Shown: positions 10,864 through 19,231 of the stretch, one piece after another | How the letters are laid out: each line of letters begins with the position of its first letter | Position numbering within the stretch: the first letter of the stretch is position 1 | DNA from: Moesziomyces globuligerus | Taxonomy: Eukaryota; Basidiomycota; Ustilaginomycetes; Ustilaginales; Ustilaginaceae | DNA length: 64,000 bases | Direction: 5' to 3' | NCBI GenBank assembly: GCA_030849465.1 | Contig: JARVLF010000019.1 | Coordinates: forward strand, 620,001-684,000 | Translations under genes and position numbers: made by a program | Notes under the pieces: generated by a model | What the model was told of the DNA's origin: nothing | Databases searched by the model: none | Seen by the model: only the letters and a program-made list of their open reading frames with translations

Positions 10864-11340
10864 TCACAACCCTTTCCGACAGACATCGTCCATCGAGGAC
10901 CACTCCAAGCTCTGCTTCCAGAGCACGCGAGCGTTCTCAAAGTCGACTGCATCACGACTCGGAGCTTCGAGATTGTAGCGGTTGTAGTACTGTCCTGTAA
11001 TGCCCTCGAGGTCGGTGGAAGTTGCAAGCCAGACAAGTACGTTCCCGCCTTCCTCTGTACTTCGACCAAACACTCGTGGAAGTAGCCAGAAGAAGGGCTT
11101 CAAAAGACCAAATTGCCAATCGCCAATATTGGATCGAATAAGACCCGGACGGCAGCAGTTGGCGCTGATCCCCTCGCTGGTAGCCCAGAGCTGAGAAAGT
11201 CGGAGAGTGAACAAGACATTGTAGAGCTTGGAGCAATTGTAGTTGTCGAAACCGTTCAAGAGGCCGTAATGGTTCCCTGCCCGCAGCTCCAAATTGTCTC
11301 CTTCGAATCGAGTTGAGCGATGCAGACGGCTCGAAGTGTT
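10864..11340 (-). pseudogene. Truncated short-chain dehydrogenase (retinol dehydrogenase-like), C-terminal part
   Basis: The minus-strand frame encodes the C-terminal half of an SDR: SSRLHRSTRFEG, then DNYNCSKLYNVLF with the catalytic Tyr-x3-Lys, NCCRPGLIRSNI, the KPFFWLLP and STEEGGN blocks, and LEGITGQYYNR near the end. The whole N-terminal Rossmann half (TGxxxGIG and NNAG motifs, about 130-170 aa) is absent. The frame meets a stop at 11347-11349. Beyond about 11340 the sequence belongs to another dehydrogenase on the other strand. It is therefore a relic with a sharp 5' break, not an intact enzyme. Confidence 0.75.
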
Positions 11341-11925
11341 AAGATTCTACGGCCGGACCGCAAAGTCATCGCCACAGCTTCGCCGGGCAAGCACGATCTC
11401 CTGCGATCGTTGGGCGCAGACTTTTGCTTCGACTATTCTGACCCGGACGTCGTTGAAAAAATTCGCGAGCTGGAACCCATCCGCGCTGCCATCGACGCCT
11501 TTGGCGAAGCAGCGACTACCGAACAGGCAGCGAGATGTCTAACCGTTTCTGATGAAGGCGAGGCAGTGATCGTTTCGAGTCAACCAAGCATGCCGTTTGC
11601 TGCATCAAAGCTTCCTCGAGGTGTCCGCCTCGCCGCGGTTATGTCATACACCGCATCTGGCCAGCCCGTCCGAATCGCCTTCGCCCTCACCTGGCCCGCT
11701 TCCCCTGACGACGCGCGAGAAGCTGCCAAGATGATGGAATCAATGCCAGAATGGATCGAGTCTCGACGCCTTCGAACAATGCCTACAAGGGACATTTTGA
11801 AATCACTCCGCCGGCCAGCGAGCGTTCAGAGCGTGCTGAAATGCATTTTGGAAGACGGACTGCCTCTCATTGCGGCCGGAAAGGTCAGAGGCGAAAAGCT
11901 CATTGCAGTCTTGCAGGAAGAATGA
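11341..11925 (+). pseudogene. Truncated MDR alcohol dehydrogenase-like, C-terminal part
   Basis: The plus-strand frame (open from 11320, stop at 11925) encodes the second half of a medium-chain dehydrogenase/quinone oxidoreductase. From about 11365 it matches the cofactor-domain pattern KVIATASPGKHDLLRSLGAD followed by FDYSDPDVVEKI and an AIDAFGEA strand. The C-terminal 'GKVRGEKLIAVL' tail resembles enoyl-reductase-like MDRs. The GroES-like catalytic domain and the GxGxxG entry of the Rossmann fold are missing, so only about 190 of some 350 residues remain. It sits head-to-head with the SDR relic, with the junction around 11340-11365. Confidence 0.7.
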
Positions 11926-12476
11926 GTTCACCCTCATCCGCATCGAGACATCACTTGGGGCTGCGCCTGGCCGTGCAGGTTGGCTGAGAAGGCTCGGTTG
12001 AATCAGAGAGCGTTGCGCCTAAGCTGTTTTACTGCGAGACGGGATGACACGGACGTCATCATTCGCCTGAGCTGGAGTCATGCACTTGCTTGTGATGGTT
12101 CAGCACTGGTATGCGTGTTCTACTGTATGCAGATTCGTCCAAGGGCGCAAGCGCGCACTTGATCGGGGACGCGGGACGTTGGACTGGATCAAACGGGGTC
12201 ACACAGTTAGGCTCGCGGAACATCGACGATCCTCTCGCCCCGCTGATGGCGCTCTTGCAAGATACAGTCCGCTACATCTCTTTTACGGCAAACGGTCGTC
12301 CATTCCAGCTAGCCACGAGATTGGCGTCGGAGGACAAGACAGCGGCAAGATCAACTACGTCGCGTGGGAAGAGTGTGAAAATGATTCGTACACATTGACT
12401 CGGTCAGCCCCGCCACTGCCTGATGCTACCATCAGAACCTCGCGCTATCGTACCTGCAGGAAGTGCTCCCGTGTGA
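11926..12476. other. Intergenic flank of retroelement A
   Basis: I see no supported gene. Small ORFs here lack recognisable motifs. The stretch ends at the B2 terminal repeat of the retroelement. Confidence 0.5.
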
Positions 12477-12596
12477 TCAACTTCCTGGCTCAGCCCAAGA
12501 TCATCCGCGCTCGAGCAGCCTGGAAGAAGTGTGGTGATTGAGAACTTAGATTGCCTTACTCGTGGGAGAGTCGCTTGCGAGCTCCCAGCCGTGGCC
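12477..12596 (-). repeat. Terminal split repeat B2 of element A
   Basis: This 120-bp sequence matches 12900-13019 (B1) by direct comparison, starting TCAACTTCCTGGCTCAGCCC and ending CCAGCCGTGGCC on the plus strand. It marks the 3' end of the element. Confidence 0.9.
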
Positions 12597-12712
12597 GTAA
12601 GGGGCACGGTTGGTCGAGCGTCGCGTGGGAGCGGGGCGGAGCGCGCGGGAGACCTAATGGACATACACTAAACGGCGGTAGAAGACCGCGAAGGGAACAG
12701 AGGGGGGCGGGT

Positions 12713-12899
12713 GAAAATTTGAAGAAGCGCTGGAGGGGTCAGCGCGAGAAGAGATGATGGTGATGAGGAAGGGAGACGGAGTGAGTCGAGCGACTCGATT
12801 AATGCGCAGAGAGACTGAGCTCTGCGCTGGCGCACGCGTGTTGATCATGTGCAGCCGCACAGGCCATTGAAATGCGCGTCTGTGCCATTCGCGCTGCCA
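12713..12899 (-). repeat. Internal split repeat A2 of element A
   Basis: This 187-bp sequence, GAAAATTTGAAGAAGCGCTG ... GCGCTGCCA, matches 18249-18435 (A1) with no difference that I can see. Confidence 0.9.
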
Positions 12900-15800
12900 T
12901 CAACTTCCTGGCTCAGCCCAAGATCATCCGCGCTCGAGCAGCCTGGAAGAAGTGTGGTGATTGAGAACTTAGATTGCCTTACTCGTGGGAGAGTCGCTTG
13001 CGAGCTCCCAGCCGTGGCCATGCAGTGTGCGAGTGGCGTACCGTATGGTGGAACGGTCATGAGCTGAGGCTGGGGCGTGAGCGTAGGAAGCGATCCCAGA
13101 GTGGCCAAATCAGAAGTCTCTCCAGGCCGGGGTGGCAAGGTGCGTCGCCGTATCGGCGTTGGAGTAAAGGGTGGTGCGCGTGGTCGCGGCGCGATCGACC
13201 GCCGACTTGTCGATGTAGCGGCGGAAGCAATCGCTGCGCCACCGCCCAAGCGCGCGAATGGTGTCGTCGTCGGCGCCATTGGCGGCGGCCCAGGTGGCGG
13301 CGCCTCGGCGGAACGAATGGCCCGAGTACGAGCCCGAGGGAACGCCGATTGCGTCCAGGCACCGCCGCAGGGTGGTGCTGAAGGCACCGCGGTCGAAGGG
13401 CCGGTTGCCCTCCAATTGGAAGAGCGGTTCCTGCGGCCGCCGTCGGTGGCAAATGACGCGGAGGCACGCCACTGGGCAGACGCTGAGGGGGACTGCTGGT
13501 GCGGTGAGCGTGGCGCCGTGCCGGAAAGGGTCCGTCTTGCTCCCTGGGAGTGCAAGCGTGGCGTATGAATTGTCCTCGGCGAAGGAGACGGACGCGACAG
13601 TGAGCACGTTGGGCCCGAGAGTACCCCATGTGAGTTCGCCTGCTCGCAGGAAGCAGGCGAAGGCCAAGCAGAAGGCGGCACGGAACATGCGGCGATCGTG
13701 GCGACTCGTGACGACGATGGGGAGGACTCGAACGAGCTGTCGCAGGAGTGGTAAAGTGATTGGGAGCTTGGCGACGGGGAGGGGGGCGCCGACCACTCGC
13801 TTGAAACCCCGTACCACGCGCTCGAGGCGTGGGGAGTCGAAAGCGTCGATGGAGAGGCCAAGGTCGATGTGCCAGGACTTGAGCACGGCAAGGTCGCGCT
13901 TGACGGTGTTGTAAGTCCGCCCAGCGGCGTGATGGTGAGCGACCCACTCGATGAGCGAGGTGGGGGTCGCTGGTAAGGGGTGGGCGAGGCCCAGAGTGGA
14001 GCTGGCAAAGGCGCGGTAAGCGTCGTACACGGCCGAGGAGCGTGCTCGCGTGGTTGGTGCGAGGCCGTTCCAAAGGAGGGAGGCCGCACAAGCAGAGAGG
14101 CCGGTGGCGGCGACGAAGGCACCGGGTGGGGTCGGAGGGATCGGAACCGGAGCAGGGCGTACGCTGGTGGGAAGTGCTGCTGGATGAAGGAAAAACGGCG
14201 GCGGGAGAGGGCGTCAGCGAGCACGTTATCTTCCGAGCTGACGCGAACGGGAACCAGGTTGAGATGGTGGCGCAAGCAGAAAGCGAAGATCTCGCGGAAA
14301 AGCGTCTGTGTCTGCGGGTCACGGATGGACCCTTTGCGCAAGCCGTACTCGACGTTCTCGTTGTCCACATGGACCACCACGCGCCGGTGACCAGACCAAC
14401 CCGGAGCGAAACGGCGCAGAGCCTCCAATACAGCAAGAGCCTCCAGGAAACGAATGTCCTTCTTGCGATGGCGTCGAGAGAGCTCGTGAGAGAAGACCGC
14501 GGAGGGGTGATGCATGCTGCCCCAATGAGCGCCAATGGAGCGCTTGGACGCGTCCGTCCAGATGTGTTCGACCAGCAGTGGCGATGGCTGGAGGAGCGAG
14601 ACACCGTCCCAGGAGGTGAGGGTGTCGGTCCACCACAAGAGCTCGGCGCGCGTGGCCTTGCTGATGCGACGACCAAAGGGAGCCTTGTAGTGGGCCCGCA
14701 CGGCGTCGTAGATGCGGCGCAAGAAAGCGCGGCCGTGCGGGGCTACGCGAGTCACGAACTGGAGGTGACCGGCAATCTGTTGTAGCTCCAAGAGAGAGGC
14801 GCGACCGCGGGCGAGAACACGGGCGCAGAGCTGCAGGATGCGCTGACGGCGTGTGCTGGTGATGGACGCAGTCTGAGCGATCGAATCGACTTCGATGCCC
14901 AGGATTTCCAGCTGAGTGACGCCCCAGACGGTTTTCTTGGTGCTGAGCTTGAAACCTAGCGCGGCGGCGGCGAGGCTGAGGGCTTGGATGGGGATGGCGG
15001 CGTTGATGCTGCTGTCGGAGGCCCCAAAGAAGTCATCGAGGTAGTGCGACACCTCGGAGAAGGACGACGGGCTAGTGGTCGCAGACTGCAGGGCGTATGA
15101 GGTGAGCCAGTGCAGAAACTCGGCGAAGAGGTTGAAAAGGAAAGGCGAGGAGCGAGCGCCAAAAGCAAGGGCGCACTCCTGGTAGAAAGCGTCCTCAAAA
15201 TGGATGCCCATGAGGCGAGCGTCCGACTCGGCGACAATGACGTGTCTGAACGCGTCCTCCAAGTCGGCCTTCCAGAGCAGGGCGCCAGGATGGCCGCTAA
15301 CAAAAGCCAGAACCCGGTCCAGGGTCTCGTATTGAATGGTGACGAAAGCTTCGTGAAGGCCGGCATTGACCGAAGGTAGGCGCGTGCCCGGTCGACGCGG
15401 ATGCGACAAGTGATAGATGGTACGGCGCTTGTCGCTGTGGGGTTTCGGCACGACCCCAATAGGAGAGCAGACGAGGTTGGCCGCGATGGGATCCGAGACT
15501 CGTCGCAGACGGCCTTCTACCAGCCGGGCCTCGATCTCGCGTCGAAGATGGAGGACATCGTCGTGGTCCATCGGCAGGTTGGAGGTGGTAACACGTGCCG
15601 TGGAGCGCAGGGGCCCGTCGTATCCCAGTCTGACGCCGTGGCGCAGGGCGCCGCGCAGCTGATCTGCGAAAACCTGGTCGGGGTACAAGGAGAGGAAACG
15701 CGACCAGATGTGCGAGAGCAAAGAACCGGCTGTGGCTGGAACGTCCTCTGGGTCGAAGATGGGGAGGCGGCACAAGGTGTTAGGTCGCGGTGGTGGTGGT

Positions 15801-16249
15801 GGTCCTGCCAGCAGAGGGAAAAGTAAGTCTGCGGCAGAGTCAGGCGACATGTCCACGATGCCGAGGGGGAGGGTGGCAAAAGGGGCCGCGCTTGAAGGCG
15901 GGGTGGGCCTGGACGTTGGAGGTGTGCCTGACCTGTGCGAGGACGTTGAGGGTGTCCTTGACCGCGGAAGCGTGTGCGCAAGTGAGGGAGGCGACCGGCC
16001 TCGGTGTGGCGGCGTTGACGGTGCCGCGGACCAGTGCGAAGGCGTTGACGGTGCCTCAGACCAAGACGAAGGCGTTGACGGTGCCTCTGACCAAGACGAA
16101 GGCGTTGACGGTGCCAGGGACCCGAGTGGCGTTGAAGGTGCCAGAGACCGTAGGGGTGGCGTTGAGGGTGCCGAAGACCGCGTCGGCGCGCTCGGGAGCG
16201 GCGCCGGTGGTGGCGATGTGTCGCCTGAGTGAGAAGGCGTACTCACCAT
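12845..16249 (-). CDS. Pol ORF of element A: reverse transcriptase and RNase H
   Basis: ORF2 of the retroelement starts with an ATG (16249-16247) that overlaps the Gag stop as TAATG. The N-terminal 190 residues or so are Ser/Pro/Thr repeats. The reverse transcriptase follows, with VCSPIGVVPKPHSDKRR, LWKADLEDAFRH (motif A), YQECALAFGARSSPFLFN (motif B) and the active site HYLDDFFG (YxDD). RNase H shows HIWTDASKRSIGAHWG, FLEALAVLEAL, VVVHVDNENVEYG and DNVLADALSRR, giving the D-E-D-D set. Recognisable protein ends near 14170; the frame nevertheless stays open through the overlapping recombinase gene to a stop in A2, giving a low-complexity Ser/Pro tail that is probably not functional. It makes the cDNA used for integration. 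Confidence 0.85.
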   Translation of the reverse strand: MVSTPSHSGDTSPPPAPLPSAPTRSSAPSTPPLRSLAPSTPLGSLAPSTPSSWSEAPSTPSSWSEAPSTPSHWSAAPSTPPHRGRSPPSLAHTLPRSRTPSTSSHRSGTPPTSRPTPPSSAAPFATLPLGIVDMSPDSAADLLFPLLAGPPPPPRPNTLCRLPIFDPEDVPATAGSLLSHIWSRFLSLYPDQVFADQLRGALRHGVRLGYDGPLRSTARVTTSNLPMDHDDVLHLRREIEARLVEGRLRRVSDPIAANLVCSPIGVVPKPHSDKRRTIYHLSHPRRPGTRLPSVNAGLHEAFVTIQYETLDRVLAFVSGHPGALLWKADLEDAFRHVIVAESDARLMGIHFEDAFYQECALAFGARSSPFLFNLFAEFLHWLTSYALQSATTSPSSFSEVSHYLDDFFGASDSSINAAIPIQALSLAAAALGFKLSTKKTVWGVTQLEILGIEVDSIAQTASITSTRRQRILQLCARVLARGRASLLELQQIAGHLQFVTRVAPHGRAFLRRIYDAVRAHYKAPFGRRISKATRAELLWWTDTLTSWDGVSLLQPSPLLVEHIWTDASKRSIGAHWGSMHHPSAVFSHELSRRHRKKDIRFLEALAVLEALRRFAPGWSGHRRVVVHVDNENVEYGLRKGSIRDPQTQTLFREIFAFCLRHHLNLVPVRVSSEDNVLADALSRRRFSFIQQHFPPAYALLRFRSLRPHPVPSSPPPASLLVRPPSFGTASHQPREHAPRPCTTLTAPLPAPLWASPTPYQRPPPRSSSGSLTITPLGGLTTPSSATLPCSSPGTSTLASPSTLSTPHASSAWYGVSSEWSAPPSPSPSSQSLYHSCDSSFESSPSSSRVATIAACSVPPSAWPSPASCEQANSHGVLSGPTCSLSRPSPSPRTIHTPRLHSQGARRTLSGTAPRSPHQQSPSASAQWRASASFATDGGRRNRSSNWRATGPSTAVPSAPPCGGAWTQSAFPRARTRAIRSAEAPPPGPPPMAPTTTPFARLGGGAAIASAATSTSRRSIAPRPRAPPFTPTPIRRRTLPPRPGETSDLATLGSLPTLTPQPQLMTVPPYGTPLAHCMATAGSSQATLPRVRQSKFSITTLLPGCSSADDLGLSQEVDGSANGTDAHFNGLCGCT
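12900..13019 (-). repeat. Internal split repeat B1 of element A
   Basis: A 120-bp direct copy of B2 (12477-12596), directly abutting A2. In element orientation the B1/A2 junction reads TTGATGG, as in element B. Confidence 0.9.
13110..14078 (-). CDS. Tyrosine recombinase (integrase) of element A
   Basis: ORF3 encodes a phage-integrase-like tyrosine recombinase of at least 320 aa, expected to integrate a circular cDNA. Catalytic motifs are FACFLRAGELTW (first Arg), GHSFRRGAATWAA (His-x-x-Arg), LGRWRSDCFRRYI (Trp and the nucleophile Tyr). No in-frame ATG is present at the N-terminus (conserved block LLWNGLAPTTRARSSAVYDAYR begins at 14078). The frame lies at minus one relative to Pol and overlaps it, so a ribosomal frameshift or reinitiation is likely. 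Element B has the same arrangement. The start given is the first residue of conserved protein, not a proven initiation codon. Confidence 0.85.
   Translation of the reverse strand, partial: LLWNGLAPTTRARSSAVYDAYRAFASSTLGLAHPLPATPTSLIEWVAHHHAAGRTYNTVKRDLAVLKSWHIDLGLSIDAFDSPRLERVVRGFKRVVGAPLPVAKLPITLPLLRQLVRVLPIVVTSRHDRRMFRAAFCLAFACFLRAGELTWGTLGPNVLTVASVSFAEDNSYATLALPGSKTDPFRHGATLTAPAVPLSVCPVACLRVICHRRRPQEPLFQLEGNRPFDRGAFSTTLRRCLDAIGVPSGSYSGHSFRRGAATWAAANGADDDTIRALGRWRSDCFRRYIDKSAVDRAATTRTTLYSNADTATHLATPAWRDF
16011..16170 (-). repeat. 30-bp tandem repeat in the Pol N-terminus of element A
   Basis: About five units of period near 30 bp (GGCGTTGACGGTGCC plus a variable half) encode repeated APSTP(S/H)xWS blocks. 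Element B has a similar repeat around 44430-44540. Confidence 0.75.
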
Positions 16250-17472
16250 TAGGCCACCTTCTTGGGTAACACGTTGGTGGAGGGTTTGCTTGCAAAGGCA
16301 GTGCAGCTCAGCAACGGGTGAGCGCCTCTGCAGTGGATGCACGTGTGGGGTCGGCTGCAACCCGAACACGGATGGCCGGCGTTGAAGCGGCGGCAGGGAT
16401 CGTTGGGGTCGGAAGCGGCGGCAGGAGCGGCGGGAGGACGGCCGCGTGGTCGCGTGAGACGAGCTGGCTGCGACCTAGAGCTGGAGCCAGCGGCGAGTTC
16501 GGGCCGGGGCTGGTGCAGCGGCTTGAGGTAAGGAAAGAGAACTCGGCCTGCAATCTGAGGGTCGTACGACGCCCACTCGGCTACCGCTGTGGTGCCGAAA
16601 CGCTGACGACAGACCGCCAAGTGGTAGTCGGCCACTGCTCGCCACGAGTAGAGGTGGTCAAACTCGATGAGCTGTTCGAGGTGGGCCAGGAGGGCGGCGT
16701 TGAGGTCGAGATTAGCTGTGTGGCTAGCACGGATGGCGACGTAGACCAGCCAAACCTGCGCAAGGGCTGCGATGTTGGGGATGGCCTTGACGAAGGTGGA
16801 GGTGCGCGAGTCCGTGGAGTCCTCGATGACGGCGAGCTGACCGTCCGTGAGAGTGAGTCCAGTGGAGCGCGAGGCCTCGCGCGAAACGCGGGATTCAGGG
16901 TTACGGAGCTTGACAAGGTGCTCCGGCTTGAGCTGGTCACGTTCGACCAAAGCGACGATCTCGACCGGAACCCAGGCGAAAGAGCGCGACACGGAGAGAG
17001 GCGTAGACTCACCTGTCGGGGCCGAGGCCGGCAGCTGGCCGAGAGGGGGGTCGAGGCCCGGCTGGGAAGGGCGAGGAGGCGTTAGGCCCGTGGTGTGTGC
17101 TTGGGGTGAGGCCTGGGAGGCTCGAACGGCAGCGAGGAGTTCGTTGAACTGCGTGCCGAGGCGCTGTTCCAGGCTGGCAAAACGCTGTTCCACTCTGTGT
17201 TCGAGGGCGGCTACCGAGGACGACGTGGCGTAGACGAGCTGGGTCGCGGCGGGTCGGATTGGGGAACGCGAGCGCGAGCGCGCGGCGCGAGTAGCTGGGG
17301 AGCTCGAACGGGAGCGAGGTGCAACCGAAGGAGGAGCGGTGGAAGGTGTGGCGGGCAAGGGTGTTATGCCGCGACAGGAGGCGCAGAGCCGAACCTCTCT
17401 GCCTCGAACGCCGATGAAGGTCGGGACGATGGGCTGCACGCGCTTGCACCGAAGACACCGTTTGTCGGCCAT
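16249..17472 (-). CDS. Gag-like ORF1 of element A
   Basis: Structural/nucleocapsid candidate of 407 aa, taken from the ATG at 17472 because conservation with element B begins there (MADKRCLRCKRVQP). The N-terminus has a CxxC ... CxxC pair (CLRC ... CASC), a possible zinc finger. Ser/Arg-rich sequence follows, then a predicted coiled region (VAALEHRVEQRFASLEQRLG). The highly conserved core is SVSRSFAWVPVE through to RVLFPYLK. The C-terminus carries CRRFNAGHPCSGCSRPHTC with further Cys and His, a zinc-knuckle-like module for RNA binding. The stop overlaps the Pol ATG. Longer in-frame sequence upstream to 17832 is probably leader. Confidence 0.8.
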   Translation of the reverse strand: MADKRCLRCKRVQPIVPTFIGVRGREVRLCASCRGITPLPATPSTAPPSVAPRSRSSSPATRAARSRSRSPIRPAATQLVYATSSSVAALEHRVEQRFASLEQRLGTQFNELLAAVRASQASPQAHTTGLTPPRPSQPGLDPPLGQLPASAPTGESTPLSVSRSFAWVPVEIVALVERDQLKPEHLVKLRNPESRVSREASRSTGLTLTDGQLAVIEDSTDSRTSTFVKAIPNIAALAQVWLVYVAIRASHTANLDLNAALLAHLEQLIEFDHLYSWRAVADYHLAVCRQRFGTTAVAEWASYDPQIAGRVLFPYLKPLHQPRPELAAGSSSRSQPARLTRPRGRPPAAPAAASDPNDPCRRFNAGHPCSGCSRPHTCIHCRGAHPLLSCTAFASKPSTNVLPKKVA

Positions 17473-18248
17473 ACAGAGACCGAGGAGGCGGGCGGACGTG
17501 TCAGCGAGGTGGCTGAGGACGGGCCCGAGGGGAACAAGAGAGAGACAAAGGAGAGCTCGAGGCGGCGTGCCAGACCGAAACTCGAGGTACACGATGCTGT
17601 CAACGGCGGCAAAGCCGGCGCGTTCGCTCGTCGGGACCAAGTCTTGACGTTGTTGAGCTCCACAACGATGGTGTTCACCGCAAGGCGGCGGTGCTGCTGC
17701 CACCGGGTCGGGCGCGGTGGATGGATCGGCGTGCTTGAACACGACGAGCCCGGCGAAACCTGGTCTTGACGCTGTTGGGCCCCAGCGCAGGTGGACGGGC
17801 GGCGGAAGAAAGGAGAGAAGCCGATCGCACAAGTCGCGCCGTATTGCACGGCGGCCACCACACGAGGGTGTTCCTTGGGCCGTCAGGCCAAGGGGCGAGT
17901 TACTCCCGAGCGGAGCCTGCCGGACACGGTTTCGTTACCGAGTCGGTCGGTGTGAGCCACTTGTTGGTACTGAAAGGCGACCAAACCCAAGCAGCGTGAC
18001 TAAGTCGATCGCTCTGCACTGGGTCACGGCCCTGCGGGTGCGTCGAGGCGAGCGATATGGGCAGCGGTCGCAGAAAGGAAAGGAAGAAAGGAAGGGGGGG
18101 AAGACGTGGCGAGGAGCGCTGAGTCGAGGGAAGGGAGCAAAGGCGAGCGGGATGTGCCGCAGCGCCAACAAAGGAGAGGCGAGAGATGATCGAAGCGAGA
18201 TACGAAAGGACTGTGACGTCAACGTAAGATCGTGACGAAGAACTTGAG

Positions 18249-18435
18249 GAAAATTTGAAGAAGCGCTGGAGGGGTCAGCGCGAGAAGAGATGATGGTGAT
18301 GAGGAAGGGAGACGGAGTGAGTCGAGCGACTCGATTAATGCGCAGAGAGACTGAGCTCTGCGCTGGCGCACGCGTGTTGATCATGTGCAGCCGCACAGGC
18401 CATTGAAATGCGCGTCTGTGCCATTCGCGCTGCCA
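18249..18435 (-). repeat. Terminal split repeat A1 of element A
   Basis: This 187-bp sequence marks the 5' end of the element and matches A2 (12713-12899). The host flank begins GAATTCGCATG at 18436. Confidence 0.9.
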
Positions 18436-19231
18436 GAATTCGCATGTCTTTGCATGAAACTCAGGGGCTGTCTCATCGCACCTCTGCAAGCATGTCTGCG
18501 CGCGTGCACATACGCTTGCTTTCTGTATGCTGGTCGTGCGCTCGACGCTCAGTCCTGCTCGCTCCCGTCAATACATGAGCGTGGTCCGCCGTCAGCAATC
18601 ATATCGATTTGTCCGTTCAGCTCGGTGCTCTGACCGCGCGATTGCCCAACCATCAGAACGAGAATGGCCACCAAGCAGCTTTGGGACCTTTTCTCCTGCC
18701 CCGCCGCGCTTTGTTCCGACCGCCTTGCTGGCCTATTGTTTTCAAAAGTCCTTTGCCACTTTGGAAGCCGTCTTTTGCTGCATTCTGATGTAGGTTCCTG
18801 CCTTGAAGCATTTCATAGCTCGCTTCCGAGACGCTGAAGGGATGCGTCAGAGGTACAAACCAGATGCATAGCGGTGAGATCAATATCAACGAGAAAGACC
18901 AACGAAGGTCGGTTTTGTTGGAATGCGGCGGCATTAGGGAAGGTTACGCACGCGCGTCAGGACCGTGAGCATCGGAAATGACAATCAGACGCTGTCCGAG
19001 GTTGGCAAGGAAGTACAAGCAGCATCGGGCGTGAGAATCGCTGTAGATTGTGACAGCATTGTGAATTCGGCGGCTCGAGTGCGTAAGGGCAGTACTGCGA
19101 CGGTCCGAAGACGCACGAACGTTCAATCGTCAAAGTCCGCACGGGCCGGCCTGGCTGAAGAATAAGGCAGCGTGTCTTGGTGAAGACGAACACGATACTA
19201 AGTTGAATCATCCGCGAAGCCGCTTCAGCCC
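18436..19231. other. Intergenic region
   Basis: I see no supported gene or repeat here; it separates element A from the 3' end of the 945-aa gene. Confidence 0.5.

Larger units (their letters stand above)
12477..18435 (-). mobile_element. Ngaro/PAT-type tyrosine-recombinase retrotransposon A (DIRS order)
   Basis: A complete-looking element of about 5.96 kb on the minus strand. In element orientation it reads: A1 repeat (18435-18249), a 776-nt leader, Gag (17472-16249), Pol RT-RNase H (from 16249), tyrosine recombinase (to 13110), then B1 (13019-12900), A2 (12899-12713), a 116-nt spacer and B2 (12596-12477). The A1...B1-A2-B2 split direct repeat is the hallmark of Ngaro/PAT elements. No methyltransferase domain is seen, so Ngaro fits better than DIRS1-like. 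By eye A1 equals A2 and B1 equals B2, which suggests a recent insertion. No target-site duplication is visible, as expected for recombinase-mediated integration. All three reading frames are open, so it may be active. Confidence 0.9.

Noticed and set aside
12845..14030. Ser/Pro-rich C-terminal tail of the element A Pol frame as a real domain
   Set aside because: It is out of frame with the conserved tyrosine recombinase that occupies the same bases; recognisable Pol protein ends at RNase H.
16011..16170. 30-bp repeats considered as a CRISPR-like array
   Set aside because: They encode an in-frame Pro/Ser/Thr repeat inside Pol, have no unique spacers, and the genome is eukaryotic.
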